64,000 nt of DNA from Neptuniibacter sp. CAU 1671 (GTDB lineage Bacteria; Pseudomonadota; Gammaproteobacteria; Pseudomonadales; Balneatricaceae). A program made the translations under genes and the position numbers. The DNA is taken from positions 496,001 to 560,000 of the forward strand of contig NZ_JARHUE010000001.1 in assembly GCF_029222905.1 (NCBI RefSeq), written 5' to 3'. Every line of letters begins with the position of its first letter. The stretch's first letter is position 1. Below are positions 34,718 to 43,421 of this stretch, piece after piece. The notes beneath the pieces are model-generated. The model had not been told where the DNA came from. It did no database searches and saw nothing but the letters and a program-made list of their open reading frames with translations.

Positions 34718-34924
34718 TCAGGCATATCGCGAGATATGCTGCTCACGACGCTGCTCCGCGCGCAGCACAATCGCCTGACGAGTGGTTTGATCCGCCTCCC
34801 ACCAGCCGGTGATCTCGTCCAGTGACCGGAAACAACCCAGACAGATATCCGCTTCATCCAAACAGCAGTGGCGGATACAGGGGGATTTAACTTCATCCAT
34901 TTCACCGGTGACTCGTTCATTCAT
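34718..34924 (-). CDS. DUF1289 small Cys-rich protein
   Basis: A 68-residue protein with VKSPCIRHCCLDEADICLGC followed by RSLDEITGWW, the DUF1289 signature (CIxxC...C..C with ITxW), likely binding Zn or an Fe-S cluster. The ATG at 34924 overlaps the stop of the upstream metallopeptidase-like gene (ATGA), so they are translated together. Function unknown. Another frame in the same region also gives an open run, but that one lacks the DUF1289 pattern. Confidence 0.82.
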   Translation of the reverse strand: MNERVTGEMDEVKSPCIRHCCLDEADICLGCFRSLDEITGWWEADQTTRQAIVLRAEQRREQHISRYA

Positions 34925-36054
34925 CTGAGTTGCTCTATCGATTCCTGGGCATCTGAATAGCCGTATTGTACTGCATCCTGATATGCCAGTAATGCCAACA
35001 CCCTGCTGTCCGGAGGGGTTGGTTTCAGCATCCCCTCCTCATAACACTGCCCCATATAGAACGCGGCACGCGAGACATTCGCAACCCGTAAACTCGACTC
35101 AAAATGGCGACAGGCAGCACGGATATTCTGCTCCTGCAGCAGAATCAGCGCGAGCGGGAAACTGGCATAGGCTTCACCTGCCTCAACCCTTGCTCGGTAC
35201 GCATTCTCAGCTTTTTCGGTTGATGAATAGTTATCAACATTCGCATTCAATTCGCTGCAGAAGGCCAGGGTATCGATCTGTTCCGCATCTTCACACTGGG
35301 CATAGGCATTATCAACCACCCACTCCAGTAAACGAGGGTGGTAGCCATCATCCGCCAAACGAGACCAGCGATCACGCTCAAAGATAAAACCAATACTGAG
35401 CAGACGACCCAATTCAGATTCATCTGGCAGATAATTGGCTCTGAACTGGCGCGCCCAACGATCCGCCTGCTCCTCTTTTTCCTGTTTCATATATTGAGAA
35501 GCACGGTAGTGATAGAACGCATCTTTGGCGTGATGTCCGATTTCATGCAGCAGCAGATCCAGCACCGCGTTTGCCAATAACTGATCACGCGCTTCAAGAA
35601 AATCAATGCGATCGGCTGGCTGAAAACCGGCCCAGGTCATCGGCGCTTTGGGTACCGGACCGTCAAACACCGGATGGGTGTGCCAGAAATAATAATTCAT
35701 ATACTGCTCTGGCAGGTGAGGTTGCTGGGTGTAACGCCCTATCAGATAAGCTTCAACATAATTTTCCAGACCCTGGAAATATTCAGCATTGATCATGATC
35801 TCGGGTTTATCTTCGGCCAGCGACAGCGCCATGCCAGATAACCGTAGCTGGGTAGACACAGTAATCTCTACATGTTCCAGACGTTTTTGCTCATCCGGAG
35901 GCAGGTGAATCAGGTTGGGTTTGATCTGATCATTCAATACGTGCGCAACATGCTGCTCACCTGCTACACCCTGTGGTGTAAAGGTAAGGGCCTGAGCGGT
36001 CTGTAAAAAAAATACAGTCCCGAGTATCGCGCCAGACTTTAAGAGCTCCCGCAT
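34921..36054 (-). CDS. Secreted HExxH zinc-metallopeptidase-like protein with repeat tail
   Basis: A 377-residue protein with a signal peptide (MRELLKSGAILGTVFFLQTA-QA; cleavage near AQA). Residues ~165-190 hold LLLHEIGHHAKDAFYH, an HExxH motif; EKEEQADRWARQF downstream has a Glu/Asp that could be the third ligand (ExxADxW). The C-terminal ~120 residues form Sel1/TPR-like helices (LALILLQEQNIRAACRHFES, AAFYMGQCYEEGM). Start ATG 36054 is preceded by GGGGAGGAGG. It is likely periplasmic. Its stop overlaps the DUF1289 ATG. The family is not firmly known to me. Confidence 0.75.
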   Translation of the reverse strand: MRELLKSGAILGTVFFLQTAQALTFTPQGVAGEQHVAHVLNDQIKPNLIHLPPDEQKRLEHVEITVSTQLRLSGMALSLAEDKPEIMINAEYFQGLENYVEAYLIGRYTQQPHLPEQYMNYYFWHTHPVFDGPVPKAPMTWAGFQPADRIDFLEARDQLLANAVLDLLLHEIGHHAKDAFYHYRASQYMKQEKEEQADRWARQFRANYLPDESELGRLLSIGFIFERDRWSRLADDGYHPRLLEWVVDNAYAQCEDAEQIDTLAFCSELNANVDNYSSTEKAENAYRARVEAGEAYASFPLALILLQEQNIRAACRHFESSLRVANVSRAAFYMGQCYEEGMLKPTPPDSRVLALLAYQDAVQYGYSDAQESIEQLR

Positions 36055-36261
36055 AGTCAACCTCCTCCCCCTGATCATCTAGTAAAGATGCTCTGGTGAT
36101 GTTGCTTTGACCAAAAATTAACCAACAATTTCACTATAGGCTGTTTTTTGCTCTAAAGCACTAGTTTTATGCTACGAAGGTCGCATCAGTTCAGATCAAT
36201 TATTTATCAAAAATTAAATATCCTTTTCAAAACACGTAGTTAAATTACAAAAAACAACTAA

Positions 36262-36290
36262 AAAAAATGCTGCAAAGCAGCATTTTTATA
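36262..36290. terminator. Rho-independent terminator downstream of trhO
   Basis: AAAAATGCTGC-AAA-GCAGCATTTTT. On the minus strand it follows the trhO stop by about 45 bases. Confidence 0.7.
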
Positions 36291-36333
36291 TCTTAATTCT
36301 CACGATTCTTTTTCTTTTTGGCTGTCTCAGCTT

Positions 36334-37272
36334 TCAACTGACCGTTTTAGCTGCCTTTGTCTGAGTCAGACCGATATGAACTTCATCCCGTTCTGCAGCC
36401 AGTTTGACCTGCTTTTCACGGTCCCGAAAACGTTTACGCTGCTCATCGGTCAATTCATCATGACACTGATGACAGGAAACACCTTCCTCATAAAACGGCG
36501 ACTGTTTATCGGCTTCAGTAATGGGTCGACGGCAACCATGGCAGAGATCATAGCGACCCGACTCCAGGGTATGATCCACCGCTACACGGTTATCAAAGAC
36601 AAAACACTCGCCCTGCCAAAGACTCTGCTCAGCCGGCACCTCTTCCAGGTATTTCAGAATGCCGCCTTCCAGGTGATACACCTCTTCAAACCCTTCATGC
36701 AGCATAAACGCTGAGGCTTTTTCACAGCGAATACCGCCGGTGCAGAACATGGCAACTTTCTTGTGTTTGGCCGGATCATAGTTCTCACGCACAAACTCAG
36801 GAAACTCGCGGAAGGATTTGGTATCCGGGTCCACGGCATGGGCAAAGGTACCGATCTGGACTTCGTAATCGTTGCGTGTGTCCAGTACCAGAACATCAGG
36901 GTCACTGATCAACGCATTCCAGTCATGGGGCTTAACATAACGGCCCACGACTTTATTGGGATCAATGCCATCAACTCCCATGGTCACAATCTCTTTCTTG
37001 AGCTTGACCTTCATGCGGTAGAAAGGCTGTGCATCCGTGAAGGACTCTTTATGCTCCAGCGCACTGAAACGCTCATCAGATTTCAGATAAACCAGCAGAT
37101 TATCAATGGCTTCACGAGTACCAGCTACCGTGCCATTGATACCTTCATAGGCCAGCAACAGACTGCCCCGGATCTCATTCGCAAGGCAGAAATCCAGCAA
37201 TGGCTGACGCATGGCCTGATAATCTTCCAGCGTCACAAATTTATACAGGGCGGCAACAACAATATTGGACAT
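36334..37272 (-). CDS. trhO: tRNA uridine-5-hydroxylase TrhO (YceA), rhodanese family
   Basis: A 312-residue protein: an N-terminal ferredoxin-like domain ([20 protein letters not shown]) and a rhodanese domain with [13 protein letters not shown] and [20 protein letters not shown] (active Cys in CTGGIRCE). TrhO installs 5-hydroxyuridine at tRNA position 34 using O2 via prephenate-independent hydroxylation. The C-terminus has the Cys motif CHGCRRP...CHQCHDEL seen in the family, probably zinc-binding. Start ATG 37272; a GTG three codons upstream is weaker. Single gene. Confidence 0.9.
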   Translation of the reverse strand: MSNIVVAALYKFVTLEDYQAMRQPLLDFCLANEIRGSLLLAYEGINGTVAGTREAIDNLLVYLKSDERFSALEHKESFTDAQPFYRMKVKLKKEIVTMGVDGIDPNKVVGRYVKPHDWNALISDPDVLVLDTRNDYEVQIGTFAHAVDPDTKSFREFPEFVRENYDPAKHKKVAMFCTGGIRCEKASAFMLHEGFEEVYHLEGGILKYLEEVPAEQSLWQGECFVFDNRVAVDHTLESGRYDLCHGCRRPITEADKQSPFYEEGVSCHQCHDELTDEQRKRFRDREKQVKLAAERDEVHIGLTQTKAAKTVS

Positions 37273-37398
37273 GAGAACCACTGATCAAAAATAAAACAGG
37301 TCGCGCAGTCTACCCGCAGTTAAAACCTCAGGCAAGCAGAGCGGAGTAACCGAGGCGGATAACCCATGGGGTTAACCTGACAGAGCGATGCAATGAAG

Positions 37399-37423
37399 AC
37401 CGGGCAGGTAACGTCTGCCCGGT
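37399..37423. terminator. Hairpin downstream of the aspartate kinase gene
   Basis: ACCGGGCAG-GTAACGT-CTGCCCGGT. It is the only hairpin between trhO and the kinase. U-richness is weak, so it may be an imperfect terminator. Confidence 0.5.
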
Positions 37424-37434
37424 TGGGTCTGGTT

Positions 37435-38868
37435 TCAGGCAGCGGATGTAATACCGCGGCTGCCGTTTTCAATCAACGCAGAGTGCAGAGCAATCACGGC
37501 TTTTTCGTAGTCTTCTTCGCTGACCACACACTGCATCTCAACCTGACGAATTGACTGATGCAGCGCCATCACGTTGATATCAGCCTCGGCCAGCGCAGTC
37601 ACTGTACGTGCCAGAATACCTTTTACCTTCATATGAGAACCGATGGCAGAGACAATCGCCAGGTTGTGCAGGCGAATCTGGCCTTCCGGATACATCTCTT
37701 CCATCAGGCGTGCAGCGCGATTCACCATCTTGCGCGAACCCGCCACGTAGTAGGTGATACTGTTGGCGTCAGCGTCTTTATTCACCACATAGAGTTTCAG
37801 ACGGGCCAGCAATTTGGAGATTTCGATATCATATTTGGCATCACCCAGCATCTCCTGATCAAAGATCTCAATGCCGAAAACATCCTTGCGGCCGGCAATG
37901 ATCTCAACGCGTGGCGTAACACTGTGGTAGTCCTGCGTGATGGTGGTACCTTCATGCTCAGGCTCAAACGCATTTTTAATGCGCAGCACCACACCCTGAC
38001 GGCGCAGACCTTTGGCTGCTTTTGGATGAATCGCTTCCATGCCCAGATTGGAGAGCTGATCGGCAACGTCATAGTTGGTCGCGCCAATGGTAACAACATT
38101 GTCAGAGCCCACCAGCATCGGATCGGCCGAACTCAGGTGATACTCCTTGTGGATAATCGCTTCAGCCGCACCGGTCACAGTGGCAATCATGCTGAAGGTC
38201 ATTTCACTGTAACCACGGTCAAAGGACTTCATCAGACCTTCGGCACAATGGGTGTAACCGGTGGCAATCACCAGCTCTGAACTGATATCTACATCTGCAA
38301 AGTTTTTAGCGATCATCTCTTCAAACGGCAATGGCTGTTCCATGTGCCATCCGGTCAGATCAACAAAACGGGCATTAATGCCGGCCTTGCGCAGCGCCAG
38401 TACAGAGTTGTAAGCACTGTGTGCTTCACCGATGGATGCCAGCATTTCGCGCACCTTCATCAGGTGCTCTTCCAACTGGAAGTGGCCATAGGTACAGAGG
38501 TGCTGCAGGCTCTTCATACAGTCGCGTACATCATTCAAGCGCTGGATGATAAAGCTGTCTGCTGCATTGCGTTCAAACTCAGCATCCGGAAACAGTTCCG
38601 CATTGATCTCTTCCATGCGCACCTGAACTTTGTTCAGTTCTTCTGCCCAGGCCTCTTCGCTTTCAGCGTTGGCGAAACGGGCGTAGACCCCGGGTTCACC
38701 CGATTTTTTATGCTCAAGAAGATTGTTGGTAATACCACTGTAGGCTGACACCACAAAAATTCGGTTGTACAGCTCTTCAGGCGTTTGACGTTTGCCCACC
38801 AGAATGGTGTTCATCAACTCTTCGAAGCGGCTCATAGAGGTGCCGCCAATCTTCTCAACTGTATGCAT
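37435..38868 (-). CDS. Aspartate kinase, Ask_Ect-like (477 aa)
   Basis: A 477-residue aspartokinase. MHTVEKIGGTSMSRF opens the fold (KIGGTSM rather than KFGGTSV), ATGYTHCAEGLMKSFDRGYS and the domain with HLSSADPMLVGSDN follow, and two ACT domains occupy the C-terminus (IVSAIGSHMKVKGILARTVT, VMALHQSIRQVEMQC). The extra length near residues 50-160 and this N-terminus match the kinase subgroup found in ectoine gene clusters, known for relaxed feedback control. ectABC are not in this window, so it may support ectoine made elsewhere or be a general kinase. Start ATG 38868 has no clear ribosome-binding site. Confidence 0.83.
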   Translation of the reverse strand: MHTVEKIGGTSMSRFEELMNTILVGKRQTPEELYNRIFVVSAYSGITNNLLEHKKSGEPGVYARFANAESEEAWAEELNKVQVRMEEINAELFPDAEFERNAADSFIIQRLNDVRDCMKSLQHLCTYGHFQLEEHLMKVREMLASIGEAHSAYNSVLALRKAGINARFVDLTGWHMEQPLPFEEMIAKNFADVDISSELVIATGYTHCAEGLMKSFDRGYSEMTFSMIATVTGAAEAIIHKEYHLSSADPMLVGSDNVVTIGATNYDVADQLSNLGMEAIHPKAAKGLRRQGVVLRIKNAFEPEHEGTTITQDYHSVTPRVEIIAGRKDVFGIEIFDQEMLGDAKYDIEISKLLARLKLYVVNKDADANSITYYVAGSRKMVNRAARLMEEMYPEGQIRLHNLAIVSAIGSHMKVKGILARTVTALAEADINVMALHQSIRQVEMQCVVSEEDYEKAVIALHSALIENGSRGITSAA

Positions 38869-38982
38869 CAGTTTTCGCAACCAGACTTGTTCGCAGGATG
38901 AAAATTTGGCTGGCAATTCTAGCGCAATGTGACGAAATTGTGAGCAAAAAGTTACGCTTTTCAGCACTAAAACTGCAATAAA

Positions 38983-39018
38983 AAAGCCCCCGGATTGAAA
39001 ATCACGGGGGCTTGTTGT
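38983..39018 (-). terminator. Rho-independent terminator of the Pit gene
   Basis: AAGCCCCCG ... CGGGGGCTT with flanking A/T-runs; on the minus strand it reads into GGGGGCTTTTTTA. It lies directly after the pit stop. Confidence 0.88.
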
Positions 39019-39033
39019 TTTTCAGGTCTGCGA

Positions 39034-40299
39034 TCAGGTAAACATGCCTTTAAACATGAAAAAGAAGATGATCGCCAGACCGGCACCCGCGGGCAGTGTC
39101 ACAATCCAGGAGATAAAGATTGTACCGACGATTCGCAGGTTCAGAGCCGCAATACCCCGCGCCATACCCACACCCAGCACCGCACCAACAAGCGTATGCG
39201 TGGTGGAGATCGGCAGACCGGTACCGGACGCTACCACCACGGTCGCTGCTGCAGCCAAAGTCGCTGCAAAACCACGACTGGGAGTCAGTTCAGTAATGTT
39301 ACTGCCTACCGTGGCAATAACCTTATGACCATACATCACCAGACCCGCCACAATGCCCGCACCACCCAACAGCAGGATCCAGGAAGGCATTGCGCTTTTC
39401 TGCACGACTTCGCCACCCGCGCTGACAACACCCACCACGGCAGCAATCGGGCCTACCGCGTTCGCCACATCATTGGAACCATGGGCAAATGCCATGGCAC
39501 AGGCGGTGAACATCATCAGAATGCCGAACAGTTTTTCCACACTGGCATAGTGGTAATCGCGGTCCGCTTCAGGATCAGGCGTAATGCGGCGCTGCATCTG
39601 GATGCCAATCACCATCACCACAATGCCGATACCGATTGAAGCCAGCGCGCTTTCACCCCAGCTCAGATGCAGGCCAACGTGTTTGAGGCCTTTGGTGAAA
39701 GTCACCATCGCCACGATGAAACCCACCAGGAAGATATAACCCGGAATATACTTTTTAGCGTTGGCAAAAGGGTTATCCGTATCCATGATCAGGCGTTGCA
39801 CACTCCTGAAGATGAAAAAGGCGATCACCCCTGCCGTCACCGGCGAGACAACCCAGCTGGCGACGATTTTACTGACCTTGTTCCAATGCACGGCATCCGC
39901 AGATATACCTACAGCTGCGAAGCCCACAATCGCACCCACAATGGAATGGGTGGTGGAAACAGGCCAACCAAAGTGTGTTGCTATCAGCAGCCACAGGCCG
40001 GCCGCCAGCAGAGAAGCCATCATGCCGAAGACCAGCAGTTCTGGTGTTCCGGAGAGAATTTCAGGATCAATGATGCCTTTTCGAATGGTTGCCGTTACAG
40101 CGCCACCGGCAAGATAAGCACCGGCAAATTCGAAGATGATGGCAATAATAATTGCCTGTTTCAGCGTCAGGGCCTTGGATCCCACAGAAGTGCCCATGGC
40201 GTTTGCCACGTCGTTGGCGCCCACACCCCAGGCCATGAAAAATCCAAAAACACAGGCTAGGATGACGATGATATGGCCATACTGAGCGATGATTTCCAT
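39034..40299 (-). CDS. pit: Inorganic phosphate transporter of the Pit family
   Basis: A 421-residue protein with about 10-12 membrane segments. The two PD001131-type inverted repeats are visible: FMAWGVGANDVANAMGTSVG near the N-terminus and FAHGSNDVANAVGPIAAVVG in the second half, both with GANDVANA. These low-affinity, proton- or sodium-coupled carriers take up phosphate. The PhoU-like gene ends 17 bases upstream, so the two form a pair. Confidence 0.91.
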   Translation of the reverse strand: MEIIAQYGHIIVILACVFGFFMAWGVGANDVANAMGTSVGSKALTLKQAIIIAIIFEFAGAYLAGGAVTATIRKGIIDPEILSGTPELLVFGMMASLLAAGLWLLIATHFGWPVSTTHSIVGAIVGFAAVGISADAVHWNKVSKIVASWVVSPVTAGVIAFFIFRSVQRLIMDTDNPFANAKKYIPGYIFLVGFIVAMVTFTKGLKHVGLHLSWGESALASIGIGIVVMVIGIQMQRRITPDPEADRDYHYASVEKLFGILMMFTACAMAFAHGSNDVANAVGPIAAVVGVVSAGGEVVQKSAMPSWILLLGGAGIVAGLVMYGHKVIATVGSNITELTPSRGFAATLAAAATVVVASGTGLPISTTHTLVGAVLGVGMARGIAALNLRIVGTIFISWIVTLPAGAGLAIIFFFMFKGMFT

Positions 40300-40316
40300 T
40301 GTCTGTACCCCTTAGC

Positions 40317-41000
40317 TTATCGAGCGAGCAGCAGCTGTAAACGACTGCCAACCTGTTGTGCACGGTCAGCCAGATCACCGATCTGACTGATGATCTGATA
40401 GAGGAACATCACCTCTACCGGATCCAGGGTTTTTTCAATAGCAAACAAGTTTGACCGCACCTGGCGTTCACACTTGTCTGTTTCATGCTCGAGCTTGTCC
40501 AGTTCATCCAGTAAACGTTCAACCGCATTGATCTCATGGCCACCAAAACCACTGTTGATCAATTCATCCAGCTCGTTCAGAGCGACCAGCGCCTGCTCTG
40601 AAGTACTGAGTGCCGCGCGGACAAACAGACGCATACCGTCCTGCAGGCTGGCAGGCACCTTCATCTGGCGGCCCAGCATCAGGCCGGCTATATCCTTGGC
40701 CCGGTTGGCAATCTTGTCCTGCATGCGAACGATATCCAGCAGATCCGTACGCGGTACTGGCAGAAATATGCTCTTGGGCAGATGCTGACGAATTTTTTTC
40801 TTCATCGCATCGGCCTGACCTTCCAGTTCAGCAATTTTTTGCTGAATCTCTGCAGCCTGTTCCCAGTTTTCCGCAATCACCGCTTCAAAGAAGGGCACCA
40901 ACTCAGCCGCACACTCCTGCGCCTTGTGGATATGATCCTGCATCGGCTTAAAGGGTGATTTGGCAAACATCTGGAGGAATGGGTTATTGGTCGGCACCAT
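40317..41000 (-). CDS. PhoU/DUF47-like Pit accessory protein (TIGR00153)
   Basis: A 227-residue helical protein: MVPTNNPFLQMFAKSPFKPM, AELEGQADAMKKKIRQHLPK and a PhoU-like acidic bundle (LDELDKLEHETDKCERQVRS). Members are encoded next to Pit and modulate it. ATG 41000 follows AAAGGTGAGTGTT; a GTG 3 codons earlier is less likely. It begins the pit pair with no terminator between, and 266 bases of non-coding sequence lie upstream with no clear element. Confidence 0.85.
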   Translation of the reverse strand: MVPTNNPFLQMFAKSPFKPMQDHIHKAQECAAELVPFFEAVIAENWEQAAEIQQKIAELEGQADAMKKKIRQHLPKSIFLPVPRTDLLDIVRMQDKIANRAKDIAGLMLGRQMKVPASLQDGMRLFVRAALSTSEQALVALNELDELINSGFGGHEINAVERLLDELDKLEHETDKCERQVRSNLFAIEKTLDPVEVMFLYQIISQIGDLADRAQQVGSRLQLLLAR

Positions 41001-41266
41001 AACACTCACCTTTGTTTTTACTTGGCTAATTTAAGTTGGGGCGAATTATGACGGAATTATTAAGGAAATTAACCCTGAAGCTGAGATAAATAATGATTTT
41101 TTGACCAAGTTGGTTGGCTGAGTACACTCCATATTCAACCCGTCTGCTCTCTAATTGATTGTTATTGATAATGTTTTATTGGCAAGTCGACGACGCCCGA
41201 ACGTCACCTGAGCAGACGAACGTTTTCAAAGAAGCTGGGATGTAGAGGGTGCTCTGCTTGCATCAA

Positions 41267-42121
41267 TCAGTCATAACGACGCAAAAAAGTGACCAGATCT
41301 GCATAGCTGTTGTTGATAAATCGCAGTGGCATGGCTAACCCGGCAAGAATTGAGACGTGGGCAACATCATCATAGAGTTTTGTTTCAACCTCTCCCCCAG
41401 CCTGCTGCAGGACATCAGCAAAGTGCCGGGTATGAAACGGTTTTACCCGATCATCTTTTAAGCCGTGCAGCAACAACACAGGCGGCATAGCGGTGCCGAC
41501 CTGACGCACCGGATTAACCTCATCGGGGGAGAAACCCTCGAATACCGGCACCACTTCGGGATCCTGCATCGGTAAGTCATAAGGCCCGGCGAGACCGACC
41601 AAGCCTGCCACCTGCACCTCCGGCAGACTCCGCTGGAGATATGCCTGATCCGTCATCAGCAGTGCAGCCGTGTGTGCGCCGGATGAATGTCCCATCAGAA
41701 TTACTCTGTTTTGGGCACGTTTCAGCAACTCCGGCCGGCGTTGATTCACTGAGCTCAAGGCACTGACGACATCTTCAACAAAGGCCGGGAATTTCACCTC
41801 AGGATAAACCCGGTATTCCGGAATGATTACGACATAACCCAGCTGGGTCAGCGCCTGTGCTACAAACTTATACTCAGCTTTACCACTGGTCCGCCAGGCG
41901 CCGCCATGAATAAACACAACCACCGGTTTGCCGCTCTGCACAGTCTTACGCGGTTCATATATATCCACGGCCTGACGCGGATGCTCACCATAGGATTGTG
42001 TGATGAGCCGGTAATCGGTGTCAGAGATAACACTGTTCAGAAGGCGACTGGGAGAACTGCAGGCATACAACACCAGACCTGGTACAGCAACGACCAACAC
42101 GATAAGCAGGGTTTTAACCAC
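41267..42121 (-). CDS. Lipoprotein alpha/beta hydrolase (esterase-like)
   Basis: A 284-residue protein with an N-terminal LIVLVVAVPGLVLYACSS, ending in an LYAC lipobox, so a lipoprotein at the membrane is likely. The hydrolase fold shows VVVFIHGGAWRTSG (oxyanion HGG), LMGHSSGAHTAAL (nucleophile Ser in GHSSG), and LLHGLKDDRV with the late Asp; His in VAHVSILAGL. It resembles the BD-FAE/carboxylesterase group of short-chain esterases. The frame starts GTG 42121 with a distant AAGG. Substrate is unknown. Confidence 0.83.
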   Translation of the reverse strand: MVKTLLIVLVVAVPGLVLYACSSPSRLLNSVISDTDYRLITQSYGEHPRQAVDIYEPRKTVQSGKPVVVFIHGGAWRTSGKAEYKFVAQALTQLGYVVIIPEYRVYPEVKFPAFVEDVVSALSSVNQRRPELLKRAQNRVILMGHSSGAHTAALLMTDQAYLQRSLPEVQVAGLVGLAGPYDLPMQDPEVVPVFEGFSPDEVNPVRQVGTAMPPVLLLHGLKDDRVKPFHTRHFADVLQQAGGEVETKLYDDVAHVSILAGLAMPLRFINNSYADLVTFLRRYD

Positions 42122-42303
42122 CGAAAAATAACCTTTTCTTTGTGTTTCATATAGATACGGTTTTCAGCACAAGGCAGATCAGCCCGACAATCCCTAAGAG
42201 GGATCTTTTTAAGCCGGGCCGCGGTCTGTTATTATTGGCAGCTTGCTGAATCAGGTAAATCAGCCTGAGCCACCCTATCCAATCGCCCATCGGACACTGA
42301 TCA

Positions 42304-43368
42304 ATGAGTAAATTCTGGAGTGATGCCATCCGTAATCTGGAACCCTATGTTCCCGGTGAACAACCCAAGCAGGGCGGCATTACTAAACTCAATACCAATG
42401 AAAATCCATTTCCACCCTCACCTGCGGTGAATCAGGTGTTGCATGATTTTCAGGTTGATCGGTTACGGCTCTACCCTGACCCGGATTGTAGCCGACTGAA
42501 ACAGTCTCTGGCGGACCACTTTGCACTTAACGTCGATCAGGTGTTTGTCGGCAATGGCTCTGACGAAGTGCTGGCGCATACCTTTATGGCTTTTTTCCGT
42601 CAGCCCCTGCCGCTGTTGATGCCCCAGTTCACCTACAGTTTTTATCAGGTTTACTGCGATCTCTACGGTATTGATGCGCGGTTAATGCCTTTGGGCGACG
42701 GATTCAGCATCGATCTGGATACCTACCCCACCGAAAACGGTGGCGTGATTTTTGCGAACCCTAACGCGCCAACCAGCCGCGCATTAACACTTGCAGAGAT
42801 TGAACCACTGCTGAAACGTAATACGGAATCAGTCGTAGTGGTGGATGAGGCCTATGTTGACTTTGGTGCCGAATCCGCCGTATCGCTGATCAACCAGTAC
42901 CCTAACCTGCTGGTCATTCAAACCTTCTCTAAATCCCGCTCACTGGCGGGGATGCGCGTCGGTTACGCGTTAGGGCATCCTGAGCTGATTGCCGGGCTGG
43001 AGCGGGTCAAAAACAGTTTTAACTCCTACCCTCTGGATATGCTGGCGATTGAAACCGCCGTCGCCGCGCTGGAAGATACCGCCTATTTTGAGACAACGAC
43101 TCAGCAGATTATCGATACCCGTGAGTGGACCATTGAGCAACTGAATCAGCTTGGCTTTGAAAGTTTGCCTTCCAAGACCAACTTCCTGTTTACACAACAC
43201 CGGTCAGAACCCGCAGCCGACCTGATGCAGTTCCTGCGCAGCCAGAACATTCTGGTACGTTATTTCAGTAAACCCGGAATTGATAACTACCTGCGAATTA
43301 CCATCGGTACTCAGGTTGAGATGCAACTGTTAGTTGAAGCCCTGAAAAAACATCCGGCTCTGGCATAA
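42304..43368 (+). CDS. hisC: Histidinol-phosphate aminotransferase
   Basis: A 354-residue fold-I aminotransferase. IRNLEPYVPGEQPKQGGITK and LNTNENPFPPSPAVNQVL open it, GNGSDEVLAHTFMAFF lies near the PLP pocket, VVVDEAYVDFG gives the Asp/Tyr, and FSKSRSLAGMRVGYA the PLP Lys (SKSRSLAG). It catalyses imidazole acetol-phosphate plus Glu to L-histidinol-phosphate; paralogues can act on aromatic keto acids. It is a single gene far from other his genes. A 14-bp perfect terminator stem follows. Confidence 0.88.
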   Translation: MSKFWSDAIRNLEPYVPGEQPKQGGITKLNTNENPFPPSPAVNQVLHDFQVDRLRLYPDPDCSRLKQSLADHFALNVDQVFVGNGSDEVLAHTFMAFFRQPLPLLMPQFTYSFYQVYCDLYGIDARLMPLGDGFSIDLDTYPTENGGVIFANPNAPTSRALTLAEIEPLLKRNTESVVVVDEAYVDFGAESAVSLINQYPNLLVIQTFSKSRSLAGMRVGYALGHPELIAGLERVKNSFNSYPLDMLAIETAVAALEDTAYFETTTQQIIDTREWTIEQLNQLGFESLPSKTNFLFTQHRSEPAADLMQFLRSQNILVRYFSKPGIDNYLRITIGTQVEMQLLVEALKKHPALA

Positions 43369-43400
43369 AAAAACGCTTCTGCTAAGCAGAAGCGTTTTAA
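43367..43400. terminator. Bidirectional Rho-independent terminator
   Basis: AAAACGCTTCTGCT-A-AGCAGAAGCGTTTT is a 14-bp perfect stem next to A/T-runs, lying between the hisC gene and the convergent secreted-protein gene. Confidence 0.92.
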
Positions 43401-43421
43401 TCACACCCATTTCAAGGCGGG

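Noticed and set aside
34708-34920. A second, overlapping 70-residue frame over the DUF1289 gene
   Set aside because: It lacks the Cys pattern and has unusual composition; the other frame carries the full DUF1289 signature and the ATGA coupling.
37558-38280. A 240-residue plus-strand open frame opposite the aspartate kinase
   Set aside because: Shadow ORF of the kinase; no recognisable motifs or ribosome-binding site.
38869-38982. Lysine riboswitch ahead of the aspartate kinase
   Set aside because: The gap of 114 bases is too short for the lysine riboswitch, and no conserved core is visible.
39667-40260. Plus-strand frames of 197 and 118 residues opposite the Pit transporter
   Set aside because: Antisense to a clear membrane transporter; His-rich composition comes from the reversed hydrophobic codons.
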